Below, one piece after another: positions 54,544 through 64,000 of a stretch of DNA of 64,000 bases. Below the pieces are notes generated by a model. It was not told where the DNA came from and did not search any database. It saw nothing but the letters and a program-made list of their open reading frames with translations. The position numbers were made by a program, and so were the translations under genes. This DNA is from Phocaeicola vulgatus ATCC 8482 (GTDB lineage Bacteria > Bacteroidota > Bacteroidia > Bacteroidales > Bacteroidaceae). The stretch covers positions 186,001 through 250,000 of the forward strand of contig NC_009614.1 of the NCBI RefSeq assembly GCF_000012825.1, in the 5' to 3' direction. How positions within the stretch are numbered: the stretch's first letter is position 1; each line of letters opens with the position of its first letter.

Positions 54544-57500
54544 CTATCTCATACCATCCACCGGAATCACTTCCTGCATATAAATGGCATCCAGACTCCA
54601 AAGGGCGGCATCATTGGTACTGATACTTGTACATTCATCCAAAGGAGCGGGAACTTCCGGCGGAAGAACAGTTTCTATACGGAAAGGTGGAGCCGGAGTA
54701 TGTTCCAAGCGGGAAAACAAATCAGTCCAAGCCTCTTCCGCCATTTTTGCATTACGGGTATGATAGGCTGCATATCCCAACAAACGGGATATACGGAAAC
54801 GATTTTTCCTTAACTCCCATGCTTTCTGCTTATAACGGGCGGCAAGATCAAGCCATGCCTCATTCCATTCGGGATAATCAACCATACGGATCATTTCATT
54901 CATGACTTCAAAACCTCCCATGATGGTCATCAAATGATTTGTACTTTCTAACTTGGGATCACATTCGCTGGTAATAATCCCTGTAGCCGGATCATAACCT
55001 AAAGCCAACGGACCTGTAAAGATACGGTTGGGCAGTGCCACAATACTTTTCATCCCGGCTATAATTTTGTCACGGTAAACCGTATTGCCGGTACGTTCCC
55101 ATTCAGTCATCCAGTTTCCGGCGTATGCCAACCAGTCGGGACCGATGCGGAGACGTGCAGGTGCCGTACAAGGATACTGACTGCGAGGTTGCGCCAGACG
55201 CATGGGGTCCAGCGTGTACAGTTTCTGATCGGCATCTTTTACTTCGGTCATTAAATCACCGCATCGGTCGTCCGTAGTAAGATAATAGTAGAAACGATTC
55301 CAGGCAGCCTGACTGATCCGTGCTTCTTTGGCTCCACATCCCCAATGACTGACGTTGTGCCGGCTACCCAATCCTGCATTCGGACCGATATGATACACAT
55401 CCACTTCCGCCGTATGACGGGTCATAGCTTCTGCCATGCGCCAGATATCAGCACGTCCGGTACGCAGGAAATTATACCATAGCCACATATTAGAAGCCAG
55501 TTCCGTGTTATCCCATGCAAAACCTCCGATGTCATAACGCCAGGTATGGCGGACAGGATCGTATGCATGCATCACATCCCCATAATTCCAGAAACCATAC
55601 CATTTATTTTGTTCTATCGCTTTTTGATAGAAGCTGATATAAGCATCCAGCCTGTCTTCCACCCGGGCACGGAAAGGAGTACTACGATCGGGAAGGCTCC
55701 AAACACCAAATGCCTGCTTGGCATGCAAATAGTCAGGTACAGGCATCAGCACTCCCGGTCCGGCAAGTTGTTTAGCTTGTTCTGCAAAAGCTTTCTTTCC
55801 GCTATAACCACCCTGAGGTATCAAGGTAAGAGTCGTTGTACGGGCAATCCCGTAAGGGGTGCTCATTCCTTCTTGCACATCTTCGTAACTGGCATTCAAG
55901 TCATGGGCCACATTATCATAATGGCGCAAGTCCATCGGTTCAGCATCCGGACTCCATATCCATGCGGTAAGAGCAGCCACCGGAGTTTTTGCATCCGAGA
56001 TTTCAATAGAAGACGGATAAGACTGCCAGAAATCATGCAACTCAAGCCCCATGCCTCCGGTTATATCTCCGGCAAAGGCATAACCCTCACTACGTGTACC
56101 GGAAAAAGTACCTATCCAAGGATTATTGTCATTGGCACGTTTACGGATTGAAAATGCATCCGCTGTCAGTTGGGACAGACGATAACTGTCCCAAGAAGCC
56201 CAATGATCAAGCAAAGCACGGTTCTTTTCGTCAAAAGCTTCATAAGAAGGAATGCGTTTTCCTTCCATCTGCTGTTGCTGTAATGAAGATTCTCCATTTC
56301 CGGTTTTACCCAATGTAAGTATGCGTCGTCCCACCAAAGGCTGAACGGGCTCGCTCCAGACTCCACCATCGGCACAAGAGAAAGCTACATGGCGATTGTA
56401 TAAAGCCTCACGCATAGGAACGTCAAAACGAACTCCCAAGGCGCGAATGAAATCTTTGTTCTGATCTCCGTCATATACAAAGCTATGCACCATTTTCACT
56501 TGCTCACTGCCACCATAAAAATAAAGCCGTACCACAAAGGGCAACCACTCACGACCATTCGGACTTTTGTGTACCCCTTCCAATTTAACAAGCGCACGCA
56601 CAGAACCGGCACGCTCTACAGTCACAGATTTCAGTTCTCCTATATAATTAGTGAAAGAAACTTGAGAAGTACTTTCAAGTACCGGTTCGCTTTGCGTATG
56701 GCAGATAAGCCTAGCCTTTTCTCCTACTTTCACACCTTTATATAACAGACTATCTATCAAAAATTCGCCTTGACGAGGTATATATGCTGAAATGACTCCG
56801 GTAGAAATATGAATACCCTGTGATGTTTCTGCCACAGAAACGGACTTCTTTTTATCTGTATCCGGCAGTTTGGATTTCGCTTTAGATTTCTTTACCGCCT
56901 TTTCCAGAGTCAGTTTTTCTGTTCCGGCAGGAATAACTCCAGCTATTCCTCCCCACTTTACAGAACCATCCGGCCAATAAGCCAAAGTCCAGGTATCAAT
57001 AGGAATATCCTCACCACTTTCTGCAGATAGCCGTAACTTGTTTTCCGGAAAAACTTCCCCTTTATCAAAAGGCACTCCGAAACTTACGACCTTATCCTGC
57101 CGGGGAGTCTCACCAATCCATTGCAAGGGAACAGCAGTCGCCTCTTGCGATGAGCATTCATAACTGAAATTTGTAATACGAGTACGCGACAAAGTGGTAC
57201 GAAAACCAAACCAGCCTTCCCGTAACGGTTCAGCATCCCTGAAGTCCACCAAGCGCTCACCGTCTATGTAATAACTAACCCTATTGTTCTCGTTGGTAAT
57301 CTTGATGTGATACCAATGATTCGGCTTCAGCAAATGTCCGGCATCCGTATATTCCTTTAGAATAGCAGGACGGGCTTTAGGATTTGTAATACCCGACTCA
57401 TCCCCATCATAACGACGGAAACGTGTAGTAGAGTTATGATTGCCACCATATCCCAAATAGTAAAGCTGTAAAGAATAACAATTCAAAAATATACCGCTAC

Positions 57501-57864
57501 GCCATTTTTCGCGCTTCCATAAATTATCGGGATATTGAGGGTCTGATGCCATCCAGAAGCAGTTCAAATCACTCAGACGATCTCCATCCGACTCCACCAC
57601 CACACATGCATCATATTCAATGGTCACTTTTCCACTCATCTTCTCTTTTCTCCAAAGAGTCAATCCTTTGGGAGATACTATTTCAGCGGTATCTCCCTGA
57701 AACGTCACTTTATAATCAGGCGATTCCGATTCAACCTTCCAGTATTTAGTAAACTGACGGGAATTTAAACCGGAAACCCTATTATCCTGTGCCTTTGACG
57801 TAAAGACAACTAATAGAAATAAAAACAGAAACAGATTTTTCATACGATGTTGTTTTGTTTTCAT
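54544..57864 (-). CDS. Exo-rhamnogalacturonan-lyase-like (PcRGLX/YetA-like) protein with N-terminal DUF6250-type domain
   Basis: A 1106-residue secreted protein (signal LVVFTSKAQD). Residues about 45-235 form a jelly-roll-like domain (FRRYDGDESGITNPKARPAI, WYHIKITNENNRVSYYIDGE) matching my memory of DUF6250. From about 240 it resembles the PcRGLX/YetA three-domain enzyme (VPFDKGEVFPENKLRL, WPDGSVKWGGI, then a toroid with RTGRADIWRMAEAMTRHTAEVDVYHI and SHWGCGAKEARIS). Related fungal enzymes take disaccharides from rhamnogalacturonan-I ends by beta-elimination. The family assignment is by recall, not search. It starts immediately after the CE12 stop; M8 (57843, MKNLFLFLF) is an alternative start. 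The two genes form one operon. Confidence 0.8.
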   Translation of the reverse strand: MKTKQHRMKNLFLFLFLLVVFTSKAQDNRVSGLNSRQFTKYWKVESESPDYKVTFQGDTAEIVSPKGLTLWRKEKMSGKVTIEYDACVVVESDGDRLSDLNCFWMASDPQYPDNLWKREKWRSGIFLNCYSLQLYYLGYGGNHNSTTRFRRYDGDESGITNPKARPAILKEYTDAGHLLKPNHWYHIKITNENNRVSYYIDGERLVDFRDAEPLREGWFGFRTTLSRTRITNFSYECSSQEATAVPLQWIGETPRQDKVVSFGVPFDKGEVFPENKLRLSAESGEDIPIDTWTLAYWPDGSVKWGGIAGVIPAGTEKLTLEKAVKKSKAKSKLPDTDKKKSVSVAETSQGIHISTGVISAYIPRQGEFLIDSLLYKGVKVGEKARLICHTQSEPVLESTSQVSFTNYIGELKSVTVERAGSVRALVKLEGVHKSPNGREWLPFVVRLYFYGGSEQVKMVHSFVYDGDQNKDFIRALGVRFDVPMREALYNRHVAFSCADGGVWSEPVQPLVGRRILTLGKTGNGESSLQQQQMEGKRIPSYEAFDEKNRALLDHWASWDSYRLSQLTADAFSIRKRANDNNPWIGTFSGTRSEGYAFAGDITGGMGLELHDFWQSYPSSIEISDAKTPVAALTAWIWSPDAEPMDLRHYDNVAHDLNASYEDVQEGMSTPYGIARTTTLTLIPQGGYSGKKAFAEQAKQLAGPGVLMPVPDYLHAKQAFGVWSLPDRSTPFRARVEDRLDAYISFYQKAIEQNKWYGFWNYGDVMHAYDPVRHTWRYDIGGFAWDNTELASNMWLWYNFLRTGRADIWRMAEAMTRHTAEVDVYHIGPNAGLGSRHNVSHWGCGAKEARISQAAWNRFYYYLTTDDRCGDLMTEVKDADQKLYTLDPMRLAQPRSQYPCTAPARLRIGPDWLAYAGNWMTEWERTGNTVYRDKIIAGMKSIVALPNRIFTGPLALGYDPATGIITSECDPKLESTNHLMTIMGGFEVMNEMIRMVDYPEWNEAWLDLAARYKQKAWELRKNRFRISRLLGYAAYHTRNAKMAEEAWTDLFSRLEHTPAPPFRIETVLPPEVPAPLDECTSISTNDAALWSLDAIYMQEVIPVDGMR

Positions 57865-59508
57865 TTACTTTAAAAAGTCTTTTAACGGACAGTCCGTAGC
57901 TTTCAGCCCGTCAGCAATACTCCGGGCATTCATACGGGCACCTTTCAAAGAGGTATGGGTATGGTCATGATTGAAATACGTTCCTACTACACGCAAACCT
58001 TGATTGTATCCCATATCCTGGAGCTTGTCTCCTGATATTTTATTCAAATCTATAAAATAAGCCCCGGCCGCTTCTGCCGCTTCACGCGTCCATTTACCAA
58101 AAGAACTGGTATTGCGCTCTATCTCACCATTATCAAACTTATTGCGGGGTGTATGACTCAGGACAATAGGAACAGCTCCCTTTTCTTTTACATCCATAAT
58201 AAACTTACGCAAATACCAGCCGAAAGAATAAACCACTTGATAGCTGCCGGTTTTCTCCATTTTGAAGACCTTGCTTTCATTTCCTGAACCGGGTAATTCC
58301 GCACGCGCTTTCCCTGTGTTTATGTCACCTGCATCATTATGTCCGAATTGTATCAAAACAAAATCTCCCGGCTGAAGTGCATGATAGATTTTATCCCAAC
58401 GCCCTTCATCTAAATAAGTACGCGCACTGCGGCCCGCTTTCGCATGATTCTCTACAGAGATCCTTTCCGTGTCAAACAGTTCGTGAATAACACTTCCCCA
58501 TCCCCACATACCCTTTTCATCTTTATCGGCATTCTTCACAGTACTGTCTCCCACCGTAAACAATACAGGATTCCCCTTTTTACGGGTAGCCCCCGTAACC
58601 GTATCTTTTTCTACCGGTTTCAAATAACGAGCCAGTTCCAACCCTTTATAATTACGGATTCCTTCGGCTGCTGATTCTGCATTGACACGTGCGCCAAAAG
58701 CACTTGTGTGAATGCGGTCCAGATAGAACATATACTTTACTTTTTCTTTGCCGAATTTCTCAAATTTGCGTGCCGAGATATCATTCAGATCAATAAAAGG
58801 AACTCTCGCTTTTTTAGCTACCTGCTTCGCCCATAATCCAAATGTCTGATTTACCCGGGTAATAATAGTGCTGTCTGCATCTTCCCAAGCGTTGCGAGGA
58901 GTCAGGGACATCAAAATAGGATGAGCGCCTTTTTTCTTCACATCATGAATAAAACGACGCATATATTCCCCATACGTATATACGGTCTCTTTTGCTCCTG
59001 TCTCTTTAATAGTCACATTCAGACTGTCTTTGCCAATTCCCGGAATAGAGGCACGGGCACGGCCACTATCGTACGGACCATTGTCATTATGTCCCAATTC
59101 TATGATAACCCAGTCACCTTTACGAACTCCTTTCAAGACATCAGGCCATAACCGGTTATAAAAAGTACGGCTGCTGGTTCCTCCCAATGCGTGATTTTCA
59201 ACGGTTATCTTATTTTCATCAAAATACTCGTGTTCAAAATATCCCCATCCCCATTGACCGTTATTTCCATTGCCCAACGTACCGGTACGCATCGTTGAAT
59301 TTCCAACAAGGAACAACACCGGATTATCCCCTTTCCGGCTGGAACCTGAAACAGGACGGGCGGAACGCGCCACATTCAAACTATCAAGTGTATTATCAAC
59401 GACTTGATTCACATCCTTCATCGGAGCAGCTATTTTATTTTGAGCATGTGCTCCCAATCCTACTCCGGCAGCTAACAAAAAGCATAAACAAAGTTTGTTT
59501 CCTTTCAT
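57865..59508 (-). CDS. Tandem-domain SGNH rhamnogalacturonan acetylesterase (CE12)
   Basis: A 547-residue secreted protein with two complete CE12 units. Unit 1 (about 60-295) has FLVGNSTMRTG, ELGHNDNGP and LDRIHTS. Unit 2 (about 310-545) has FTVGDSTVKN, QFGHNDAGD and NHDHTHTS. Each set supplies the Ser, Gly, Asn and the Asp-x-x-His pair of the SGNH active site, so both look active. The enzyme removes acetyl esters from rhamnogalacturonan-I and lets lyases act. Single-domain homologues are about 230-270 residues, so this is an internal duplication. First gene of the operon with the exo-lyase-like gene. Confidence 0.93.
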   Translation of the reverse strand: MKGNKLCLCFLLAAGVGLGAHAQNKIAAPMKDVNQVVDNTLDSLNVARSARPVSGSSRKGDNPVLFLVGNSTMRTGTLGNGNNGQWGWGYFEHEYFDENKITVENHALGGTSSRTFYNRLWPDVLKGVRKGDWVIIELGHNDNGPYDSGRARASIPGIGKDSLNVTIKETGAKETVYTYGEYMRRFIHDVKKKGAHPILMSLTPRNAWEDADSTIITRVNQTFGLWAKQVAKKARVPFIDLNDISARKFEKFGKEKVKYMFYLDRIHTSAFGARVNAESAAEGIRNYKGLELARYLKPVEKDTVTGATRKKGNPVLFTVGDSTVKNADKDEKGMWGWGSVIHELFDTERISVENHAKAGRSARTYLDEGRWDKIYHALQPGDFVLIQFGHNDAGDINTGKARAELPGSGNESKVFKMEKTGSYQVVYSFGWYLRKFIMDVKEKGAVPIVLSHTPRNKFDNGEIERNTSSFGKWTREAAEAAGAYFIDLNKISGDKLQDMGYNQGLRVVGTYFNHDHTHTSLKGARMNARSIADGLKATDCPLKDFLK

Positions 59509-59551
59509 GACATTTATAGTGTTTTTCTTTTATTGCATTTCAAATTTCTCA

Positions 59552-59559
59552 CAAAAATA
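59552..59559 (-). promoter_or_regulatory. Promoter -7 box (TATTTTTG) of the CE12/exo-lyase operon
   Basis: Minus-strand TATTTTTG matches TAnnTTTG 44 bp upstream of ATG 59508. Confidence 0.55.
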
Positions 59560-59562
59560 AGA

Positions 59563-59616
59563 TGAACGAACAAACCGGAGAATAGAAATTCATTCATTTT
59601 CCTGTTTATTCGTTCA
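59563..59616. repeat. Stem-loop between the second PL11 and CE12 genes
   Basis: Arms TGAACGAACAAAC and GTTTATTCGTTCA pair with one mismatch around a 28-nt loop. It lies after the PL11 stop (59656) and directly upstream of the CE12 -7 box, so it could end the PL11 transcript or be an operator. Confidence 0.45.
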
Positions 59617-59655
59617 ACCAATAGTACATATATCCTAATCAGAGTAGCGACAAGG

Positions 59656-61500
59656 CTAGAAACTAGGGTGCGGCGGTTGGTTATACGCTACATTCTGCCA
59701 AGCTATCGCCAACCTGTACTGACGGTCATTCATCCATGTGGCACGTCTGTCCACAGCCGGTATGGTAGTAGAATAAATACGTAATTCCGTCTGGTCTTCG
59801 GAAGGCCAAATGACCTCTTCTCGCCAATCTCCTAAAATATCACCCGACAAACACGGATTACCTTTTGTTCCATTATTGGAAACAACTCCCTCGGCTTTCA
59901 ATAATAAATCCGTACTTTCCGCATTCCAATTCCATTTACTGATGGAAACATGATCCAGTAATTCCGCTAAGGGATCAGCGTCCCAATAAATGGTAAAATT
60001 ACAGGAGTCAGGCTTTCTATTACAGATTATTTCTCCGGTATCCCCTCTTCTCAAACCTCCTATATTGCACCAACACTCTGCTCCATCATAACGCGGATCG
60101 ATATCGGCAGCTACTCCACGACCGGCATCTTGTCCCAAACCATCCTGCCAGATAATTTCTCCGGTCGCTCCATCAAACATAGCTACGGCAGGAGTACGCT
60201 TTACAATTTCATTATCGCCTTCATTTTCATGCACGCCAAAAACCTGCATACCTTGACGGGAAGGAATAAAACGTCCGGCATGTAAAGCATCACCGTGACG
60301 CAAGCCCGTAGTAAACAGTCCTTTACCATCATGGTCTACAGTCATAGCCCCCACACAGATTTCATCACAACCATCACCATCAAAATCCGCTACGGTCACA
60401 CTATGATTTCCCATGCCCGAATAGGCCTCCCACCCCGGTGCCGCACTATCAAAAGTCCATGTATGTTTCAATGCCCCGTTTGTAAAAGTCCATGCAGCCA
60501 CCACCGTCCGTCCGTACCATCCTCTTACCATGATAGGTGAAGGCGTTTTTCCATCCAGAAAAGCTACTCCAGCTGTAAAACGGTCTGAACGACCACCAGT
60601 ATTATCATTACCACAATTGCCACCGACACCTCCCCAACCATCCAAGGGATAACGGGTTGGAATATATTCTTTCGAATCCAGTTCTTTTCCGGTACGTCCC
60701 TCAAAAACCGTGAGGTATTCCGGGCCATTTACTATCTTACCATACGTAGGACTTTTTTTATCCCATGTCCTCCAGTCGGCTTGGGCATCTCCTATCCGAT
60801 GTCCCAGCCCATCGACAGTACCATCTCCTGTCTTACAACAGATTTCCGCACATCCATCTCCATCAAAATCAAAAACCAAGAAATTAGTAGTGGCTGCTCC
60901 GGAACGTACATTCGGTCCCAAATCAATACGCCACAATCTTCTTCCATCCATTTTATATGCGTCCAAATAGGTATTACCGGTAAAGCCACGTTGTGGCGGT
61001 CGCTTTGAATTAGAAGGAGACCATTTTAAAATAATCTCATACTCTCCATCACCATCCAGATCACCTACACTACAATCATTAGCTGTATAAGTGAATGATT
61101 CACCTGCTATTTCTCCGTCCTCCGGTTTACAAACAGGAATACTTAAATAAGGATTCCGTTTCTCTCCCTTCAAACGGGTCCAGGTAGCGACTTCCCCGGT
61201 AGTTGCTTTTAAAGTCCAACGATTATCCACCGTATAATCAACCGTACGGTCTAAAAAATCGGAAGTCCGATCTATCGGTTCTTTATTTAATTTTACCTCC
61301 GCACCTCCACCGGAACTACGGTATAAATCAAATTGTAATCCGGCTGCATCCTCCAAGGTCATGCGCCAGCTAAAATACATTCCTTCCTCTGTAGGAATTC
61401 CAATCAATCCTCTTGAAAGCTTTTCTCCACTATAAGGTTGGGAGAAAGCGAATATGCTTCCGACAAGCAGAAGCATATTCATCATAACCCAATGTTTCAT
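59656..61500 (-). CDS. PL11 rhamnogalacturonan lyase, copy 2
   Basis: A 614-residue secreted protein (signal SIFAFSQPY) with the same PL11 propeller as the gene at 43847: SVGDLDGDGEYEIILKWSPS, FDFDGDGCAEICCKTGDGT, ADFDGDGCDEICVG, and the terminal QNVAYNQPPHPSF. It is clearly diverged from copy 1, with different N-terminal and C-terminal ends and a shorter tail. PL11 includes both endo- and exo-acting lyases, so the two copies may split the work; which is which cannot be told here. It lies 106 bp downstream of the GH2 gene. Confidence 0.93.
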   Translation of the reverse strand: MKHWVMMNMLLLVGSIFAFSQPYSGEKLSRGLIGIPTEEGMYFSWRMTLEDAAGLQFDLYRSSGGGAEVKLNKEPIDRTSDFLDRTVDYTVDNRWTLKATTGEVATWTRLKGEKRNPYLSIPVCKPEDGEIAGESFTYTANDCSVGDLDGDGEYEIILKWSPSNSKRPPQRGFTGNTYLDAYKMDGRRLWRIDLGPNVRSGAATTNFLVFDFDGDGCAEICCKTGDGTVDGLGHRIGDAQADWRTWDKKSPTYGKIVNGPEYLTVFEGRTGKELDSKEYIPTRYPLDGWGGVGGNCGNDNTGGRSDRFTAGVAFLDGKTPSPIMVRGWYGRTVVAAWTFTNGALKHTWTFDSAAPGWEAYSGMGNHSVTVADFDGDGCDEICVGAMTVDHDGKGLFTTGLRHGDALHAGRFIPSRQGMQVFGVHENEGDNEIVKRTPAVAMFDGATGEIIWQDGLGQDAGRGVAADIDPRYDGAECWCNIGGLRRGDTGEIICNRKPDSCNFTIYWDADPLAELLDHVSISKWNWNAESTDLLLKAEGVVSNNGTKGNPCLSGDILGDWREEVIWPSEDQTELRIYSTTIPAVDRRATWMNDRQYRLAIAWQNVAYNQPPHPSF

Positions 61501-61527
61501 CTAACAATTTATAAAACCTTAATACAA

Positions 61528-61544
61528 GCGGGGAGTTTCCCCGC
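61528..61544. repeat. Small GC-rich hairpin between GH2 and PL11 genes
   Basis: GCGGGGAGTTTCCCCGC, a perfect 7-bp stem with a 3-nt loop in an otherwise AT-rich gap. There is no T run after it on either strand; it may stabilise or stall the transcript between the two genes. Confidence 0.5.
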
Positions 61545-61606
61545 CTATCTACTTAAAAAAGAAACTCCTGTCTATCAATCTTTACCTCTAAAAAATATCC
61601 ACATCT

Positions 61607-64000
61607 CTATTGCCACAAATTCTCTTTAAACTCAATTTCAACAATGCGTAACTCGTGATTGGTTTTATCGCCATTTTTTGCCTTAAACAAATCCAATTCA
61701 CCCGCAGCAGGCGCAGCAACCTCTACAATTTGTCCGAAACCGTCACCTTCCTTGCTGGCACCTTTCAAACGAATGGTTATCTCATTTGTCAATACAGGTT
61801 TTACATTCAGGTGGATATATCCCAAACTCTTTTCAGTCTCACCACTCCAAATCAGTTCATCACCTGCATATATTTCCAAAGGATAGCTACGCAAACGCCA
61901 ACCGGTAAGTTTCATGCAAATTTCATCCACACGGGCCGCACGTTCCAAACTATAAGTTATCCATGCACTGTTCAGTCTGCCATCATTCTTCCATTCACTC
62001 AATTCATTATCATCGAAACTTTTTATCGTTTCATCCTGGTTGGCTCCGGCAACCGCCGATAAGATATTCACATCGACTTTCGTATCTTTGTAAGAAGGAG
62101 TCAACGGAGTTTCTCCACGGGTCAGCCTGCCCTCCAGTTCATCTCCCGGAATATAGTTACTCAAGCCATTCTTCACTTCAACCGGTGCGGAAGAAAGACT
62201 GATTTCGGCAGATTGCAATCCATCAGCCTTGGCTGTTATACGAACTGCTCCCGGAGTCGTAAGAGAGCGTATCAAAGCCCGGTTGATTCCACATTCTACA
62301 GGCAAATCTTTTGAAAGAATATAATTATCTTTGCCCTGTGCTATTCCACCACGCCATTCAGCCGGTCCCTCTACGTCAAAATGTATCAGATCATTAGCCA
62401 GCGGGCAACGTCTGCCATCTTTATCCATCACTTCCACTTGAAGCAATACCATATCAGCTCCATCCGCTTTCCAGCCTTTAGGACTTTGAATCACACTAAG
62501 TTTAATCTGTTCCGGCTTGCCGGCAGTCTGCAATTCAGCGCGGCAACATTCTTTTCCATTCTTATCATACCCTACAGCTTCCAACTTGCCCGGAACAAAT
62601 GCCACATCTTTGAAAGTATACAAGAAATGATAATCTCTTTGACCGTTTCCTAAAGATTTACCATTCAGGAACAATTCCACTTTTTCAGCACTGGATACCA
62701 CATAAACAGGTTTAACCACATCTTCTTTATAGTTCCAATGACCAACGATATGAATACGGGGATTCTCTATATCCACCCATCCGTCCCACATCACCTGATG
62801 TGCATAGAAAGGATCTTTAGGGATACGCATGGCATCTGTCACACCACTACGACGATAATTCTCCACACCACGATAATGTGTATTCGTATCCGAGAAGATG
62901 ATTTTCACACCTCCTGAGCTGACACGGTCACCTGTACCCGGGCGTTCACGCCAATAATCAAACCAACGAATCACATTCTCAATAGTAAAGGAATCCTGAT
63001 TGTGATTATAAGCACGGGCATCCACCTTTTTCTGGACCTTATTAGTCATTGCAGAACGGAATGAATTATTTCCTTCCCCATTTTTATGATATGGATAAGA
63101 ATATTCATCCCAATATTTGCGCAGACCTTCATCACGGCAGTATTCCATGGCCCACATCGGATGATGTTTGCTCTTATTGATATAAAGCATCTCGCCACCA
63201 TATTCGGCTTCACGAATATCAAGCATTTCACGGGAACCGATGGCACGGCCTCCATGAGGGTCATACTTATCACGAATCGCTTTCATTTCTATCATGTGTT
63301 CACGACTGATTGATTCGTTTCCACATTCATAGAATAAAATACTCGGATTATTACGGTTGTAAATAATGGCATCACGCATCAATTCTGTACGTTGTTCCCA
63401 TTGACGGCCTTCACGGTCCTTTTCTGCATCACCGGCCTGCATCGCCTGAATCAATCCGACACGGTCACACGATTCAATATCCTGCTTCCAAGGGGTGATA
63501 TGCATCCAACGAACCAAGTTGGCATTATCTTCCACCATCAGACCGTTGCTATAATCACTCAGCCATGCAGGAACACTCATACCGACTCCCGGCCATTCAT
63601 TACTGGTACGCTGTGCAAAACCTTTCATCTGAATCACCCGGTCATTCAACCAAATCATTCCTTTGCCGAAACGAGTTTTACGGAAACCGGTACGGGTAGC
63701 CACTTCATCTACTTTTCTGCCATCCACCCATAAACTGGTTTTTACTGTGTACAAATATCCGTATCCCCAACTCCAGAAATGAAGTCCGTCTATTTCTGCC
63801 GAAGCTTCCAAAGTCGCAGTTTCACCCGGTTTTACTACCGTCTGAGTACCCTCAAAACTTTTTATGCTTTTCCCGTCACGATCAAACACTTCAACCTTAT
63901 AAGCGACTTTCTTATCCCGATTATATTCATTTTTTATTTCAGACTCCGCATGAACCACAGCCTTACGAGACTTCACACGGATATCTTCCGCATAGATATA
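61607..64000 (-). CDS. GH2 beta-galactosidase-like enzyme, N-terminus outside window
   Basis: The frame is open from the stop at 61607 to the right window edge (in-frame reading YIYAEDIRVKSRK at the edge), so the gene starts beyond it; the GTG at 63976 is not a real start. Present are the GH2 immunoglobulin-like domain, the barrel with acid/base Glu in LFYECGNES and probable nucleophile Glu in WAMEYCRDEG, a DUF4982-like domain (YVVSSAEKVELFLNGKSLG), a further beta domain, and a C-terminal discoidin-like sandwich (ERAARVDEICMKLTGWRLRS). Such enzymes remove beta-galactose or other beta-sugars; in a rhamnogalacturonan locus galactose side chains are likely. It reads toward the PL11 gene. Confidence 0.9.
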   Translation of the reverse strand, partial: YIYAEDIRVKSRKAVVHAESEIKNEYNRDKKVAYKVEVFDRDGKSIKSFEGTQTVVKPGETATLEASAEIDGLHFWSWGYGYLYTVKTSLWVDGRKVDEVATRTGFRKTRFGKGMIWLNDRVIQMKGFAQRTSNEWPGVGMSVPAWLSDYSNGLMVEDNANLVRWMHITPWKQDIESCDRVGLIQAMQAGDAEKDREGRQWEQRTELMRDAIIYNRNNPSILFYECGNESISREHMIEMKAIRDKYDPHGGRAIGSREMLDIREAEYGGEMLYINKSKHHPMWAMEYCRDEGLRKYWDEYSYPYHKNGEGNNSFRSAMTNKVQKKVDARAYNHNQDSFTIENVIRWFDYWRERPGTGDRVSSGGVKIIFSDTNTHYRGVENYRRSGVTDAMRIPKDPFYAHQVMWDGWVDIENPRIHIVGHWNYKEDVVKPVYVVSSAEKVELFLNGKSLGNGQRDYHFLYTFKDVAFVPGKLEAVGYDKNGKECCRAELQTAGKPEQIKLSVIQSPKGWKADGADMVLLQVEVMDKDGRRCPLANDLIHFDVEGPAEWRGGIAQGKDNYILSKDLPVECGINRALIRSLTTPGAVRITAKADGLQSAEISLSSAPVEVKNGLSNYIPGDELEGRLTRGETPLTPSYKDTKVDVNILSAVAGANQDETIKSFDDNELSEWKNDGRLNSAWITYSLERAARVDEICMKLTGWRLRSYPLEIYAGDELIWSGETEKSLGYIHLNVKPVLTNEITIRLKGASKEGDGFGQIVEVAAPAAGELDLFKAKNGDKTNHELRIVEIEFKENLWQ

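Noticed and set aside
63976..64000. GTG at 63976 as the start of the GH2 gene
   Set aside because: The frame stays open to the window edge and the protein lacks its signal peptide and N-terminal GH2 domain, so the gene is cut by the window.

Overview
The window looks like a Bacteroides or Phocaeicola chromosome (order Bacteroidales). The signs are SusC/SusD pairs, a hybrid two-component regulator, many secreted glycan-degrading enzymes, and -7 promoter boxes of the form TAnnTTTG at most transcription-unit starts. Species cannot be fixed from the sequence alone.

Region 1 (1-26107) is a polysaccharide utilisation locus (PUL), read almost entirely from the minus strand. It holds a TonB-dependent SusC transporter and SusD lipoprotein (16213-21127), an ECF sigma factor, and a GH88 unsaturated glucuronyl hydrolase. 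It also holds a GH97 enzyme, an unusual alginate-lyase-like/GH92 fusion, an alpha/beta hydrolase, a large heparinase II/III-like lyase and one plus-strand GH3 enzyme. Two membrane-anchored regulators flank it, each a periplasmic beta-propeller joined directly to a cytoplasmic AraC DNA-binding domain with no kinase or receiver. A second, truncated ECF sigma gene at the left edge probably begins another locus. The enzymes point to an acidic glycan containing uronic acid, alpha-mannose and alpha-glucose or alpha-galactose; the exact substrate cannot be read from sequence.

Region 2 (26263-37683) is housekeeping: two tandem tRNA-Met(CAT) genes, a START-like protein, an LptF/LptG permease, ribBA, an aspartate aminotransferase, a 2[4Fe-4S] ferredoxin, a three-gene operon (5'-nucleotidase C-domain lipoprotein, calcineurin-like phosphoesterase, NagZ/serine-hydrolase fusion), rplS and a small membrane protein. 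Clear Rho-independent terminators separate most of these units.

Region 3 (37706-64000) is a rhamnogalacturonan-I (pectin) PUL: a hybrid two-component system, rhamnose mutarotase, GH105, PL11, GH28, GH115, then an exo-rhamnogalacturonan-lyase-like protein, a double-domain CE12 acetylesterase, a second PL11 and a GH2 enzyme cut by the window edge. Together they would deacetylate and cleave the Rha-GalA backbone, remove the unsaturated end sugar, trim side chains and channel L-rhamnose inward. No intact SusC/SusD pair remains in the visible part. Its expected place (49621-54406) holds a decayed SusD C-terminus, a frameshifted ISAs1-family insertion sequence, unusual palindromes and repeats, and an AAA-ATPase/PD-(D/E)XK gene broken by a stop codon.
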